Assembly: GCF_015278125.1 (NCBI RefSeq)
Contig: NZ_JADILO010000015.1
Coordinates: 1 to 64,000, forward strand
DNA length: 64,000 nucleotides
Reading direction: 5' to 3'
Source: Vibrio fluminensis
GTDB taxonomy: Bacteria > Pseudomonadota > Gammaproteobacteria > Enterobacterales > Vibrionaceae
In this document: positions 1-9,202 of the stretch, piece by piece
Layout: every line of letters begins with the position of its first letter
Position numbering within the stretch: the stretch's first letter is position 1
The notes under the pieces: generated by a model
The model's database searches: none
What the model was told of the DNA's origin: nothing
The model's input: the letters and a program-made list of their open reading frames with translations, nothing else
Made by a program: the position numbers and the translations under genes

Positions 1-913
1 AAGCCGCTTCTTTATCTGCGCCTGCCGCTTTTGCATCCCACTGCGCGTACACGTCAGCAGGGATTTCAAATGCAGGGTGTTCCCAACCAAGGAATTCACG
101 CGCTGCTGCGATTTCTTCTGCACCTAGTGGTGCGCCGTGGCAGTCGTGTGAGCCTGATTTGTTTGGCGAGCCAAAACCGATGATGGTTTTGGTACAGATT
201 AGTGTTGGGCGTGGGTCAGCTTTTGCTGCGATGATGGCAGCATTGATCGCTTCTGCATCGTGACCATCCACCGCTGGGATTACGTGCCAGCCGTACGCTT
301 CAAAGCGTTTCGGTGTATCATCTGAGAACCAGCCTTCTACGTGACCATCGATAGAGATACCGTTGTCATCCCAGAATGCGATCAGCTTACCAAGACCAAG
401 TGTACCTGCTAGAGAACATGCCTCGTGCGAGATACCTTCCATTAGACAGCCGTCACCCATGAACACGTAAGTGTGGTGGTCAACAATGTCGTGACCTTCT
501 TTATTGAACTGAGCAGCCAGTGCTTTTTCAGCCATTGCCATACCAACCGCGTTGGTGATGCCTTGACCTAGTGGACCCGTGGTTGTTTCGATACCTGGTG
601 CGTAACCGTACTCAGGGTGACCTGGCGTCTTAGAGTGCAATTGGCGGAAGTTTTTCAGATCATCAATAGATAGCTCGTAACCACTTAGGTGTAGTAGAGA
701 GTAAATTAGCATTGAGCCGTGACCGTTAGACAGTACAAAACGGTCGCGATCAGCCCATTCTGGGTTCGCTGGGTTATGGTTTAGATGAGAACGCCAAAGA
801 ACTTCAGCGATGTCCGCCATACCCATAGGTGCTCCTGGGTGACCAGAGTTTGCTTGTTGTACACCGTCCATGCTTAGCGCACGGATTGCATTAGCTAAAT
901 GTTTACGATCCAT
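1..913 (-). CDS. tkt: Transketolase, N-terminal part (gene runs off the left edge)
   Basis: Transketolase moves two-carbon ketol units between sugar phosphates in the non-oxidative pentose phosphate pathway, using thiamine diphosphate and a divalent metal in the cytosol. The reading frame starts at an ATG at 913 and stays open to base 1, giving about 304 residues of a family usually near 660. The N-terminus [17 protein letters not shown] and the segments SGHPGAPMG and GDGCLMEG are typical; the last is the start of the ThDP-binding motif. The gene lies 81 bp downstream of talB on the same strand, so the two probably form a talB-tkt unit, with a hairpin between them. Family assignment is secure; which tkt paralogue cannot be told because the C-terminus is outside the window. 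Confidence 0.96.
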   Translation of the reverse strand, partial: MDRKHLANAIRALSMDGVQQANSGHPGAPMGMADIAEVLWRSHLNHNPANPEWADRDRFVLSNGHGSMLIYSLLHLSGYELSIDDLKNFRQLHSKTPGHPEYGYAPGIETTTGPLGQGITNAVGMAMAEKALAAQFNKEGHDIVDHHTYVFMGDGCLMEGISHEACSLAGTLGLGKLIAFWDDNGISIDGHVEGWFSDDTPKRFEAYGWHVIPAVDGHDAEAINAAIIAAKADPRPTLICTKTIIGFGSPNKSGSHDCHGAPLGAEEIAAAREFLGWEHPAFEIPADVYAQWDAKAAGADKEAA

Positions 914-957
914 AATAAATACCAGATAGAGTTAATTTCTAAATAGGGAAAAGAAGA

Positions 958-977
958 GGGGAACGCAAACGTTCCCC
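958..977. terminator. Hairpin between talB and tkt
   Basis: An 8-bp perfect stem, GGGGAACG/CGTTCCCC, with a CAAA loop. It lies just after the talB stop and before tkt on the minus strand, followed in that direction by a pyrimidine-rich TCTTCTTTT. It may end or attenuate talB transcripts, or protect their 3' end, ahead of tkt. Confidence 0.5.
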
Positions 978-994
978 TTATTTTATTCGTTGGA

Positions 995-1945
995 TTACAG
1001 CTTAGCTGCGATCATCTCTTCAAGTTTGCCTTGGTCTACCGCGAAGTTGCGGATGCCTTCTGCCAGTTTTTCAACCGCCATTGCATCTTGGTTGTGTTCC
1101 CATAGGAACTCAGCGTGAGTCATTACTGCTGGACGCTCAGATGCGCCTTTAGAGTCAATCAGTTTCTCAACCACTTCGCCGTCAGCCGCTTCTAGCTCAG
1201 CAAGAAGTGCAGGCGCGATAGTTAGGCGGTCACAACCAGCAAGTTCAAGAATCTCACCGATGTTACGGAAACTTGCACCCATTACTACCGTGTTGTAGCC
1301 GTATTCTTTGTAGTAGTTGTAGATAGTGGTTACAGAAAGTACGCCTGGATCTTCTTGCGCTTCGAAATCACGACCTTCTTTCGCTTTGTACCAGTCCATG
1401 ATGCGGCCAACGAAAGGAGAAATTAGGAATACGCCAGCTTCAGCACAAGCGCGTGCTTGAGCGAATGAAAATAGTAGCGTTAGGTTACAGTTGATGCCTT
1501 CTTTCTCTAGGATTTCTGCCGCGCGGATACCTTCCCAAGTTGATGCTAGTTTAATCAGGATGCGATCGTTAGTGATGCCCGCATCATTGTACATCTTCAC
1601 TAATTGGCGCGCTTTCGCTACGCTGCCTTCCATGTCGTAAGATAGACGCGCATCTACTTCTGTAGAGATGCGACCTGGGATAGTCGTCAGGATTTCTTTA
1701 CCAATGTTCACAGCAAGCATGTCACAAGTGTCTTGAATTTGTTGTGCTTTATCGCTGCTTTGTGCCTTCGCGTATTCGATTGAAGCGTCGATTAGAGGGG
1801 CGTACTCTTCGATTTGAGCCGCTTTCAGGATAAGAGACGGGTTGGTAGTGGCATCTTCTGGCTGGTATTTTTTGATTGCGTCAATCTCACCAGTATCAGC
1901 AACAACAGTGGTTAACTTACGAAGTTGCTCTAATTTATTGCTCAT
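995..1945 (-). CDS. talB: Transaldolase
   Basis: Transaldolase transfers a dihydroxyacetone unit from sedoheptulose-7-phosphate to glyceraldehyde-3-phosphate in the non-oxidative pentose phosphate pathway. The 316-residue product matches the length of E. coli TalB (317). The segment [12 protein letters not shown] near residues 33-44 and the active-site stretch [12 protein letters not shown] near 128-139, carrying the Schiff-base lysine, are both present. The start ATG follows an AGGATG ribosome site. It is the first gene of a minus-strand pair with transketolase and is divergent from a SorC-type regulator, which suggests that the regulator senses a sugar phosphate and acts on the shared upstream region; that link is inference. 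Confidence 0.97.
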   Translation of the reverse strand: MSNKLEQLRKLTTVVADTGEIDAIKKYQPEDATTNPSLILKAAQIEEYAPLIDASIEYAKAQSSDKAQQIQDTCDMLAVNIGKEILTTIPGRISTEVDARLSYDMEGSVAKARQLVKMYNDAGITNDRILIKLASTWEGIRAAEILEKEGINCNLTLLFSFAQARACAEAGVFLISPFVGRIMDWYKAKEGRDFEAQEDPGVLSVTTIYNYYKEYGYNTVVMGASFRNIGEILELAGCDRLTIAPALLAELEAADGEVVEKLIDSKGASERPAVMTHAEFLWEHNQDAMAVEKLAEGIRNFAVDQGKLEEMIAAKL

Positions 1946-2405
1946 AATCGATCATCCTATTTCTTAGTCAGTGCTCAATCTTGGGTTAGCCCTGACATTT
2001 GCAAGCGAGCTAATGATTAGTTCACGGGTAAAAATAGACCGAGGTTAATCATTAGCAGAAATCTTTCTATCGAAATCACATTTGTTGTGAGCATTTGATC
2101 TTTCGATGAGTAAATGATGTATCCATATTTATCCTAACGACAGATAAAGTCAATTCTCTAGTGGTGAATTAGGTGACATCAATCAAGAATATTTTGTCCT
2201 TTAAATTCGCCATATCCATTTAAACGTTTGCCTTTTCCCGGCAAGGGATAGGAGAGAGTTATCACATAAAATTAAAGTTGTGAGCAAGTGTTATTGCTGT
2301 GAGCAAAAGTAAGGTTAAAATGGATTTGTAACATATGCTAAGTCAATGAGCGGATGCTCAGTTTTTTGTACAATTCCGCTTATCCATTATGAGTATTTAG
2401 AATTT
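1946..2405. promoter_or_regulatory. Divergent promoter region of talB-tkt and the SorC regulator
   Basis: This 460-bp region contains no gene. It holds an 11-bp inverted repeat, GCTAATGATTA at 2009-2019 and TAATCATTAGC at 2046-2056. It also has three copies of TGTGAGCA at 2086, 2279 and 2298, the last two 19 bp apart. These are candidate sites for the SorC-family regulator encoded to the right or for a global regulator. No site here is experimentally anchored. Confidence 0.5.
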
Positions 2406-3398
2406 ATGGCGAACATCAACCAAGAGAGTTCCTTAGATAGCACCGACCTGCTTACCGAAATCTCGGTGGCTTACTATCAAGATGGTGCGACACAAGAAGA
2501 GATCTCAAAGAAGTTTTCTATTTCTCGAGCCAAAGTAGGACGACTACTTAAGCAAGCTCGCGATGAAGGCATTGTCGAAATTACTGTGAAATATCACCCG
2601 GTATTTAGCGCCAAAATTGAACAACGTTTAATAGATCGTTTTGGTGTTAAGCGTGCATTGGTGGCTTTAGATCAGCCAAGTGAAGAGCAACAACGACTTC
2701 AAGTGGCAGGTTTAGTATCAAAGTACCTTGCGAGTACACTACAAAATGGCACGGTAATGACGGTTGGGCAGGGGAGAAACGTGTCGGCAGTGGCTCATCA
2801 TGTTGGCGTTATTCCACAGAAAGATGTCAAATTTGTTTGTGGTATCGGTGGTATTCACCCACGAGGCGGTATGTTTAATGCTGACCACATTTGTCGCCAA
2901 TTTGCGAAAAGTTATGGCGGCAGTTCTGAAACGCTTTACGCGCCAGCGTACGCGGAAAACCGCGAACAGAAACTTGCGTTTATGCAAAACGCGACGGTTA
3001 AGCAAACATTAGACTTAGCTCGAAAAGCTGATGTTGCACTAATTGGTATCGGTGATATGAGTGAGAACAGTTACATGGTGGACCTAGGTTGGTTTACCGC
3101 TGACGAAGTTGTTCAGTCGCGCATGTTACAAGGGGTAGTGGGTGATTTTGCCGGTTATGACTTTTTTGACATTCGTGGCGTAGCCGCATCAACGGTAATG
3201 AGCGACCGTGTGATTGGCTTGGGCATTGATGAGTTTAAATCGATTTCCGAAGTGATCGCGATAGCGGCTGAAAATAGTAAACCGCTAGCATTGCTTGGAG
3301 CACTGCGAACCGGAGCGATTGACGTGATTGCAACCAGCGTAAGTAATGCATTGACAGTACTAAACCTAGATGAACAAATTGCCGACAATAAGCAGTAA
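2406..3398 (+). CDS. SorC/DeoR-family sugar-binding transcriptional regulator
   Basis: This is a SorC-family regulator: an N-terminal helix-turn-helix and a large sugar-phosphate-binding domain that resembles sugar isomerases. The HTH is visible at about residues 19-50, including GATQEEISKKFSISRAKVGRLLK. The effector domain follows, with GQGRNVSAVAHHV and CGIGGIHPRGG. An in-frame ATG at 2346 would add 20 residues that look unlike the family; the ATG at 2406 gives 330 residues, the normal length, and is preferred, although neither start has a strong ribosome site. Its position opposite talB-tkt makes control of pentose phosphate genes the natural guess. The effector is unknown. Confidence 0.88.
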   Translation: MANINQESSLDSTDLLTEISVAYYQDGATQEEISKKFSISRAKVGRLLKQARDEGIVEITVKYHPVFSAKIEQRLIDRFGVKRALVALDQPSEEQQRLQVAGLVSKYLASTLQNGTVMTVGQGRNVSAVAHHVGVIPQKDVKFVCGIGGIHPRGGMFNADHICRQFAKSYGGSSETLYAPAYAENREQKLAFMQNATVKQTLDLARKADVALIGIGDMSENSYMVDLGWFTADEVVQSRMLQGVVGDFAGYDFFDIRGVAASTVMSDRVIGLGIDEFKSISEVIAIAAENSKPLALLGALRTGAIDVIATSVSNALTVLNLDEQIADNKQ

Positions 3399-3423
3399 TA
3401 ATTGCTGCAGCTTTTAACTAAAG

Positions 3424-3450
3424 AACCCCAGGCTTATGCTGGGGTTTTTG
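3424..3450 (+). terminator. Terminator after the SorC regulator
   Basis: Stem AACCCCAG/CTGGGGTT followed by a T tract, 26 bp past the stop codon. Confidence 0.85.
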
Positions 3451-3483
3451 CTATATGAGAACGAAGCAATTTAGCTATGAAGC

Positions 3484-4314
3484 TTATTCGATCGGGAGAT
3501 CGACGCGTTGTCCCCATTCAGTCCAAGAACCATCATAAACGGATAATTTCTGATAGCCGCAAATATACGCCGCAAGCAATAAGATAGCGGCAGTCACGCC
3601 TGAACCACAGCTAAAAATAAACTGCTTATTTTTATCCCCAAGCGCAGACTCAATAATGGGTTGTAGCTGTTCAGCGCTCTTAATTCGAGTGCCTTGAATG
3701 AGCTCGGAAAACGGTAGACAAATAGAATTAGGAATATGACCGCTGCGCACACCTTGGCGCGGCTCAGGGACTTCTTTGTTAAAGCGCGCTTTTGAGCGAG
3801 CATCAACCGTCAAGCTTTGGCTGTTATCAATCTCTGCGAGTACTTGCTCTGCGGTCAAAAAGCCGCTTGGGCTGAGTTGACCCTTGAAATCCCCAATTTC
3901 GTTTGCCTCGGCGTATTCCGTTGTGGTGGCAAAACCCGCCTCTTTCCACGCTGGTAGCCCACCATCAAGAATAACCACTTGGTTATGTCCCATTGTTTTG
4001 AACATCCACCATGCGCGCGGCGCGGCTAATGTACCGCTGTTATCGTAAACCACGATCGTCGACTCATTGTTTAAGCCCAATGCGCGAGCTTGTTGATTAA
4101 AATGTGCTTGCGTTGGCATCATATGAGGCAGTGGTGAATTTTGGTCGCAGAATACTTTGTCGTAGTCAAAGCGCAGTGCGCCAGGAATTTTGTTTATTTT
4201 ATCTTTCTCACCTTCTGCTGGTATTTGGAATTCAATACTTGCATCAAGGATGACAACTTGCGCATTTTGCTCTTTCAGCTGAGCTAATTGTTCGGCGGTG
4301 ATGAGTGGAAACAT
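3484..4314 (-). CDS. sseA: 3-mercaptopyruvate sulfurtransferase (SseA-like, two rhodanese domains)
   Basis: This enzyme moves sulfur from 3-mercaptopyruvate to a thiol or cyanide acceptor. The 276 residues make up two rhodanese domains in tandem. The first (about 1-130) is inactive and structural; the second (about 150-276) holds the active cysteine in FSCGSGVTA near residue 236. The CGSGVT form of the loop is the mercaptopyruvate type rather than the CRKGVT of thiosulfate sulfurtransferases. The segment DARSKARFNKEVPEPRQGVRSGHIP is characteristic of SseA when read as two overlapping family motifs. An AAAGGAC ribosome site precedes the ATG. The gene stands alone between a terminator and a small membrane-protein gene. 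Confidence 0.93.
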   Translation of the reverse strand: MFPLITAEQLAQLKEQNAQVVILDASIEFQIPAEGEKDKINKIPGALRFDYDKVFCDQNSPLPHMMPTQAHFNQQARALGLNNESTIVVYDNSGTLAAPRAWWMFKTMGHNQVVILDGGLPAWKEAGFATTTEYAEANEIGDFKGQLSPSGFLTAEQVLAEIDNSQSLTVDARSKARFNKEVPEPRQGVRSGHIPNSICLPFSELIQGTRIKSAEQLQPIIESALGDKNKQFIFSCGSGVTAAILLLAAYICGYQKLSVYDGSWTEWGQRVDLPIE

Positions 4315-4371
4315 AACAGTCCTTTATGGTGTGTTTATCGTTAAGATAAAAATGTAGTGACAATGTCACTT

Positions 4372-4692
4372 TTATTGGTTTGGCTGTTTGGGATAACACG
4401 CTTTAAAGCGATAGCTTTTATCACGTTGCAATAATGTACTTTCTACATCGAGTTCGACAGTGGACCCTTGCGGACAATCGGTTTGAGCTGGAGAGGTGAC
4501 CAGCATTGAGCTTTGTTCAGACGTAATGACGTTAAGGTAGCGTCGATGACCATCGAGCGACTGAGTTAAAGTCTGCGAGGTTACAGTGGCTTGGATGGTC
4601 TGTGTTGTCTGCTTAGGCTTTAGAAGTAATACACTGGTTAGCATTAGACAAGCAAACAAAAAAGCGATAAGAAAAATTTTCGGGTTATTCAT
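4372..4692 (-). CDS. Small membrane-anchored protein of unknown function
   Basis: I do not recognise this 106-residue protein. A hydrophobic segment at about residues 5-24 (KIFLIAFLFACLMLTSVLLL) looks like an uncleaved signal anchor. The rest, rich in Thr and Gln, would lie in the periplasm. It has two cysteines in the C-terminal half, in TDCPQGS and KACYPKQ, which could form a disulfide. A purine-rich AAGGA precedes the ATG. It lies between moeB and sseA on the same strand, 51 bp from moeB, so it may be co-transcribed. Coding status is likely from its position, signal anchor and ribosome site. Confidence 0.7.
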   Translation of the reverse strand: MNNPKIFLIAFLFACLMLTSVLLLKPKQTTQTIQATVTSQTLTQSLDGHRRYLNVITSEQSSMLVTSPAQTDCPQGSTVELDVESTLLQRDKSYRFKACYPKQPNQ

Positions 4693-4743
4693 TCCTTGCC
4701 TTTCTCCTTATCGCCTTTGCTTGAATCTAATCAAACGGATTAC

Positions 4744-5493
4744 TTAGCCACATACTGAGCAGTTCGGCATCTTCATTAATCCCATGTCACGCCATGACAT
4801 TGTCATCGCATCGAGGATCAAAATTTTGCCTTGTTTAGGTGTACCGTAGTTGGCAATCACCTTAATTGCTTCCATCGCCTGCATTGCGCCGATGATGCCA
4901 ACGACAGGTGCCATTACTCCCGCTTCAACGCAACTTAACGCACCGCCACCAAATAGGCTACTCAAACATTGATAGCAAGGGGCGTTTTCATCTTGGTAGG
5001 TAAATACGCTAATTTGACCTTCCATACGAATCGCTGCACCGGAAACCAATGGTGTTTTACTTTGGTAACATAAGCGGTTGAGTTGATTACGGGTATCAAC
5101 GTTATCTGAAGCATCGAGTACCAAAGTGTGCGCTTCAATCAATACACGGAGTTCGTCATCATTTAAGCGTCTATCAATAGCATCCACTTGAATAAATGGA
5201 TTAAGCAGTTTTAATGACTCTGCAGCTGATTGAACTTTCTTTTTGCCAATATCCGCATCATGATGAAGTACCTGACGCTGCAAGTTCGATAACTCTACGA
5301 TATCATCATCAATAAGCGTCAATTTACCAATACCAGCAGTCGCGAGGTACTGGCTCGATGCACAACCGAGACCACCAGCGCCAAGAATCAAAATAGAGGC
5401 TTGCTTTAACGCTTCTTGTCCTTCGAAATCAAACTGCTTGAGTACAATCTGACGGTTGTACCTTAGCATTTCTTGATCAGATAAGATCTCCAC
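4744..5493 (-). CDS. moeB: Molybdopterin-synthase adenylyltransferase MoeB
   Basis: MoeB adenylates the C-terminal glycine of MoaD so that sulfur can be loaded for molybdopterin synthesis. The 249 residues match the usual length. The nucleotide-binding GAGGLGCASSQYLATAG is at about 38-54, the arginine finger region is in NLQRQVLHHD, and the zinc ligands are CYQC near 174-177 and CSVCG at the C-terminus. SCVEAGVMAP contains the conserved cysteine. The start is 8 bp after the moeA stop, so the two are translated from one message, moeA first. Confidence 0.96.
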   Translation of the reverse strand: MEILSDQEMLRYNRQIVLKQFDFEGQEALKQASILILGAGGLGCASSQYLATAGIGKLTLIDDDIVELSNLQRQVLHHDADIGKKKVQSAAESLKLLNPFIQVDAIDRRLNDDELRVLIEAHTLVLDASDNVDTRNQLNRLCYQSKTPLVSGAAIRMEGQISVFTYQDENAPCYQCLSSLFGGGALSCVEAGVMAPVVGIIGAMQAMEAIKVIANYGTPKQGKILILDAMTMSWRDMGLMKMPNCSVCG

Positions 5494-5501
5494 CAGCGCT
5501 C

Positions 5502-6737
5502 CTAGTACAACGTCGAATTAAACAGTTGAATTTGGACAGTTTCGCCAACTTCTACGCGACCACGTTCACGCTCTAGAACCACGAAACAGTTAGCTAGGCT
5601 CATAGAACGGAAGGCGCCAGAGCTTTGGTTACCTGTGGTTTCAACCACAAATTTGCCATCTTCTAACGAGTAGATACCACGTTGGTAATCGGTACGTCCC
5701 GGCGCTTTTTTGAACGCGGTTTTGGTTGTGGCTGGAATCGATTCTGGCGCTTTCCATTCCGTATGACCTGCAAGTTTGGCAAGCATTGGCTGCACTAAAA
5801 CATACATGGTCAGTACCGCAGAAACCGGGTTGCCTGGCAGTCCACAGAACCAAGCGGTAGAGAGCTTACCAAATGCAAAAGGTTTACCCGGTTTAATCGC
5901 CAGTTTCCAAAAGCCGATTTCACCAAGTTCTTCAAGAATATCTTTGGTGTAGTCAGCTTCACCAACACTTACGCCACCAGATGTCACTACCACATCGGCA
6001 AGCATTTGCGCTTGTTCAAATGTCTCTTTCAGTGTTTGTGGGCAATCTGGAATAATGCCTAGGTCAATCGGCTCACAACCGAAGTTCTCGATCAATGGCT
6101 TAATGCCATAGCGGTTGCTGTCGTAAATTTGACCATCAGCCAGCGGTTCACCAAGAGGCTTAAGCTCGTCACCAGTCGAGAAGAAGGCAACTTTTGGTTT
6201 ACGTACCACCACAACATGGCTGACGCCAAGTGACGCAATCATCGGGATATCGCGCGGAGACAGGCGAGCGCCTTTAGGCAGTACAATATCACCTTGCTTA
6301 ATGTCATCACCGGTTGGGCGAATATTGCTCTGAGGTTTGACTTCTTCTTGCAGAAATAAAATACCTTGCTCGGTGACCTGGGTATTTTCTTGCATGATAA
6401 CCGCATCACAACCTTCAGGGATTTTTGCTCCCGTCATGATACGCACGCACGTACCTTGCGCCCATTCACCTTCAAACGGTTGTCCGGCAAAAGATTTACC
6501 AGCAAGAGGCAGGGTGTTTGACTCTGCAAGATCGTTGATGCGAACAGCGTAGCCATCCATTGCAGAGTTATCAAAAGGTGGCACGAAAATAGGAGAGAGA
6601 ATATCTTCGGCTAAAACATAACCTAACGCCTCAGCAAGCGGCAATTGTAGGGTAGTTTGAATCGGTTTAATGCGCGATAGCATCTTATCCATCGCTTCTT
6701 CGATTGGCATCAAGCCCGGAGCGTCACAGCAACCCAT
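5502..6737 (-). CDS. moeA: Molybdopterin molybdenumtransferase MoeA
   Basis: MoeA inserts molybdate into adenylylated molybdopterin to finish the molybdenum cofactor. At 411 residues it is the same size as E. coli MoeA. Visible family features are PPFDNSAMDGYAV near 53-65, RIMTGAKIPEGCDAVIMQE near 99-117, FFSTGDEL near 185-192, TSGGVSVGEADYTKD near 251-265 and the GLPGNPVSAV loop near 298-307. It is the first gene of a minus-strand pair with moeB and is divergent from folE. MoeA uses a molybdopterin made from GTP and FolE also starts from GTP, but they belong to separate pathways, so shared regulation is not implied. Confidence 0.97.
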   Translation of the reverse strand: MGCCDAPGLMPIEEAMDKMLSRIKPIQTTLQLPLAEALGYVLAEDILSPIFVPPFDNSAMDGYAVRINDLAESNTLPLAGKSFAGQPFEGEWAQGTCVRIMTGAKIPEGCDAVIMQENTQVTEQGILFLQEEVKPQSNIRPTGDDIKQGDIVLPKGARLSPRDIPMIASLGVSHVVVVRKPKVAFFSTGDELKPLGEPLADGQIYDSNRYGIKPLIENFGCEPIDLGIIPDCPQTLKETFEQAQMLADVVVTSGGVSVGEADYTKDILEELGEIGFWKLAIKPGKPFAFGKLSTAWFCGLPGNPVSAVLTMYVLVQPMLAKLAGHTEWKAPESIPATTKTAFKKAPGRTDYQRGIYSLEDGKFVVETTGNQSSGAFRSMSLANCFVVLERERGRVEVGETVQIQLFNSTLY

Positions 6738-6918
6738 GTATGAATCCTAATGTCTTTCTAGTTTTGGCTAACTTTACCATACTTTCCGCGCGACAATAAG
6801 AAGGCTGTAACGTTGGATCGCCCGCAAACCAATGCCCACGCTTAAAATAGGGGTGTAATTGCCCTCAAATCCGAGTATCCTTGTCAGCCATCCGCGAGGA
6901 GTAATAAGAGGAAGTGGA

Positions 6919-7572
6919 ATGTCAGGTCTTAGCGAATCAGCGAAGTTAGTAAAAGATGCGCTTGAAAGCCGTGGACTCGAGACACCTATGGTGCCGAGCG
7001 AGTTCAGTCGTGAAGAAAAAAAGGAAAAAATTCAATATCATATGAGAGAGATTCTATCTCTACTTGATCTTGACCTTACTGACGACAGTTTAGAAGAAAC
7101 GCCGCATCGTATTGCGAAGATGTATGTCGATGAAATCTTCTCTGGTTTGGACTATCAAAACTTCCCAAAAATCACCGTCATTGAGAACAAAATGAATGTG
7201 AGTGAGATGGTGAGAGTTAAAGATATTACGTTGACCAGTACTTGTGAACATCACCTTGTTACTATTGATGGTAAGGCGGCAGTAGCGTATATTCCGCGCG
7301 GAAAGATTATTGGTTTGTCAAAAATTAACCGCATCGTACGCTTTTTCTCTCAACGCCCACAGGTACAAGAGCGTTTGACTCAGCAGATCTTGGTTGCTCT
7401 ACAGACATTATTAGAGTCAGATGACGTAGCGGTGACTATCGATGCGACGCATTACTGCGTGAAATCTCGCGGTGTGATGGATGCAACCAGTGAAACGACA
7501 ACCACTGCGCTAGGTGGGATCTTTAAATCCAACCCAGCAACACGAGCAGAATTTCTGCACGGTTTACGATAA
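6919..7572 (+). CDS. folE: GTP cyclohydrolase I
   Basis: FolE converts GTP to 7,8-dihydroneopterin triphosphate, the first step of folate synthesis. The ATG at 6919 gives 217 residues and has an AGAGGA ribosome site 6 bp upstream. An upstream in-frame start at 6859 would add 20 non-conserved residues and is rejected. The zinc and active-site motifs are present: STCEHH near 106-111 and HYCVKSRG near 176-183, with GLSKINRIV and [11 protein letters not shown] between them. It is divergent from moeA and followed by a terminator. Confidence 0.97.
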   Translation: MSGLSESAKLVKDALESRGLETPMVPSEFSREEKKEKIQYHMREILSLLDLDLTDDSLEETPHRIAKMYVDEIFSGLDYQNFPKITVIENKMNVSEMVRVKDITLTSTCEHHLVTIDGKAAVAYIPRGKIIGLSKINRIVRFFSQRPQVQERLTQQILVALQTLLESDDVAVTIDATHYCVKSRGVMDATSETTTTALGGIFKSNPATRAEFLHGLR

Positions 7573-7597
7573 CCTTAAGGTTATCCCCAGATTACGG

Positions 7598-7628
7598 AAA
7601 ACCGCTTCGTATGAGGCGGTTTTTTTAT
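7598..7628 (+). terminator. Terminator after folE
   Basis: Stem around ACCGC/GCGGT with flanking A and T tracts, 26 bp past the folE stop. Confidence 0.8.
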
Positions 7629-7713
7629 TTAGCCATTTTTAGCTTGCTGCATAACGCTTGGCACATACGAATAGCGATAGTTATGCAGATAGCAATTTCG
7701 ACGAGAAGAGATT

Positions 7714-9090
7714 GTGACAGATTCATTTAAAACCCTGCCACTGAGAAACGAACTACTGACCACACTAGACACATTGGGCTACACCACAATGACGCCAATT
7801 CAAGCTCAGAGCTTGCCTGCGCTATTGGAAGGTAAAGATGTGATTGGTCAGGGGAAAACGGGCTCAGGTAAAACTGCAACGTTTTCACTTGCATTGCTAA
7901 GTAACCTAAACGTTAAGCGTTTTCGTGTACAGTCATTGGTGCTTTGTCCAACCCGTGAACTTGCTGACCAAGTAGCGAAAGAGATCCGTACGCTTGCACG
8001 CGGTATTCATAACATCAAAGTACTGACTTTGTGTGGCGGTATGCCGATGGGACCACAAATTGGTTCTCTTGAACATGGTGCGCACATTTTGGTTGGTACG
8101 CCTGGTCGTATTCTTGATCACCTAAGCAAAGGTCGCATCAATCTAGATGAGCTAAACACGCTGGTACTAGACGAAGCGGACCGCATGCTTGAAATGGGCT
8201 TCCAAGAAGCATTAGATGCGGTTATCGAGCAGGCACCGAAGCAACGCCAAACGCTGCTGTTTAGTGCAACTTTCCCTAAACAAATTGAAGCGATTGCTAG
8301 CCGCATTACCAAAACACCACTGATGGTGAAAGTAGAGTCAACGCACCAAACTTCAACTATTGAGCAGTCATTCTATAAGCTAGATACCACGCAAGAGCGT
8401 GATGATGCGTTAGAAGCCTTGCTATTAACTCACCGCCCACAGTCGTCTGTAGTGTTCTGTAACACTAAGAAAGAAGTGATGAACGTAACGGATGAGCTAA
8501 CTCACCGTGGCTTCAGTGTGGTTGAGCTGCATGGTGACATGGAGCAACGCGAGCGCGATCAAGCATTAACCATGTTTGCTAACAAGAGTATCTCGATTCT
8601 AGTGGCGACTGACGTAGCAGCACGTGGTCTAGATGTTGAGAACCTAGATGCGGTATTTAACTTTGAGCTTTCTCGCGATCCAGAAGTACACGTACACCGC
8701 ATTGGTCGTACTGGTCGTGCAGGCGCGAAAGGTCAAGCATTTAGCTTCTATGGCGAAAAAGACGGTTACCGCGTCGCGCTGATTGAAGAGTACATGGATA
8801 TCGAAGTTAGCCCGGTAGCTGCGCCTAGCAAACCAAACAGCGAACCTTTCTACGCAGAGATGACGACGATTCAAATTCTTGGCGGTAAGAAAATGAAAGT
8901 ACGCGCTGGCGATATTATGGGTGCTCTGACTAAGCAAGCAGGTATTGATGGTACGCGCATCGGTAAGATTAACATTATGGCAATGGTCTCTTACGTGGCG
9001 GTTGAAAACAGTGTAGCTAAAATTGCACTTAAACAGCTGCAAAACGGTAAGATGAAAGGCAAAGCGTTTAAAGCGCGCATTATGAAATAA
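7714..9090 (+). CDS. dbpA: ATP-dependent RNA helicase DbpA
   Basis: DbpA is a DEAD-box helicase that acts on 23S rRNA during assembly of the large ribosomal subunit. The 458 residues match E. coli DbpA (457). Motif Q is in YTTMTPIQAQSLP, motif I in GKTGSGKTAT near 46-55, motif II is LDEADRM near 151-157, motif III SAT, and motif VI HRIGRTGRAG near 329-338. The C-terminal domain from about 385, starting MTTIQILGGKKMKVRAGDI, is the DbpA-type RNA-binding domain and separates it from RhlE or SrmB. Translation starts at a GTG, preceded by GAGAAGAG. Confidence 0.95.
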   Translation: MTDSFKTLPLRNELLTTLDTLGYTTMTPIQAQSLPALLEGKDVIGQGKTGSGKTATFSLALLSNLNVKRFRVQSLVLCPTRELADQVAKEIRTLARGIHNIKVLTLCGGMPMGPQIGSLEHGAHILVGTPGRILDHLSKGRINLDELNTLVLDEADRMLEMGFQEALDAVIEQAPKQRQTLLFSATFPKQIEAIASRITKTPLMVKVESTHQTSTIEQSFYKLDTTQERDDALEALLLTHRPQSSVVFCNTKKEVMNVTDELTHRGFSVVELHGDMEQRERDQALTMFANKSISILVATDVAARGLDVENLDAVFNFELSRDPEVHVHRIGRTGRAGAKGQAFSFYGEKDGYRVALIEEYMDIEVSPVAAPSKPNSEPFYAEMTTIQILGGKKMKVRAGDIMGALTKQAGIDGTRIGKINIMAMVSYVAVENSVAKIALKQLQNGKMKGKAFKARIMK

Positions 9091-9116
9091 TGCTTAACTA
9101 GCGACCTTATATTAGA

Positions 9117-9145
9117 GCCCGAGCAATAAAATGCTCGGGCTTTTT
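9117..9145 (+). terminator. Terminator after dbpA
   Basis: Perfect 9-bp stem GCCCGAGCA/TGCTCGGGC followed by TTTTT. Confidence 0.9.
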
Positions 9146-9202
9146 CTATCTACAATTTATCACTTAAAGTTGTATCGCTGACAGAGTTTCTATAAAAGCA
9201 GG

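Noticed and set aside
8644..9042. 132-codon minus-strand ORF within dbpA
   Set aside because: A shadow of dbpA's C-terminal coding region.
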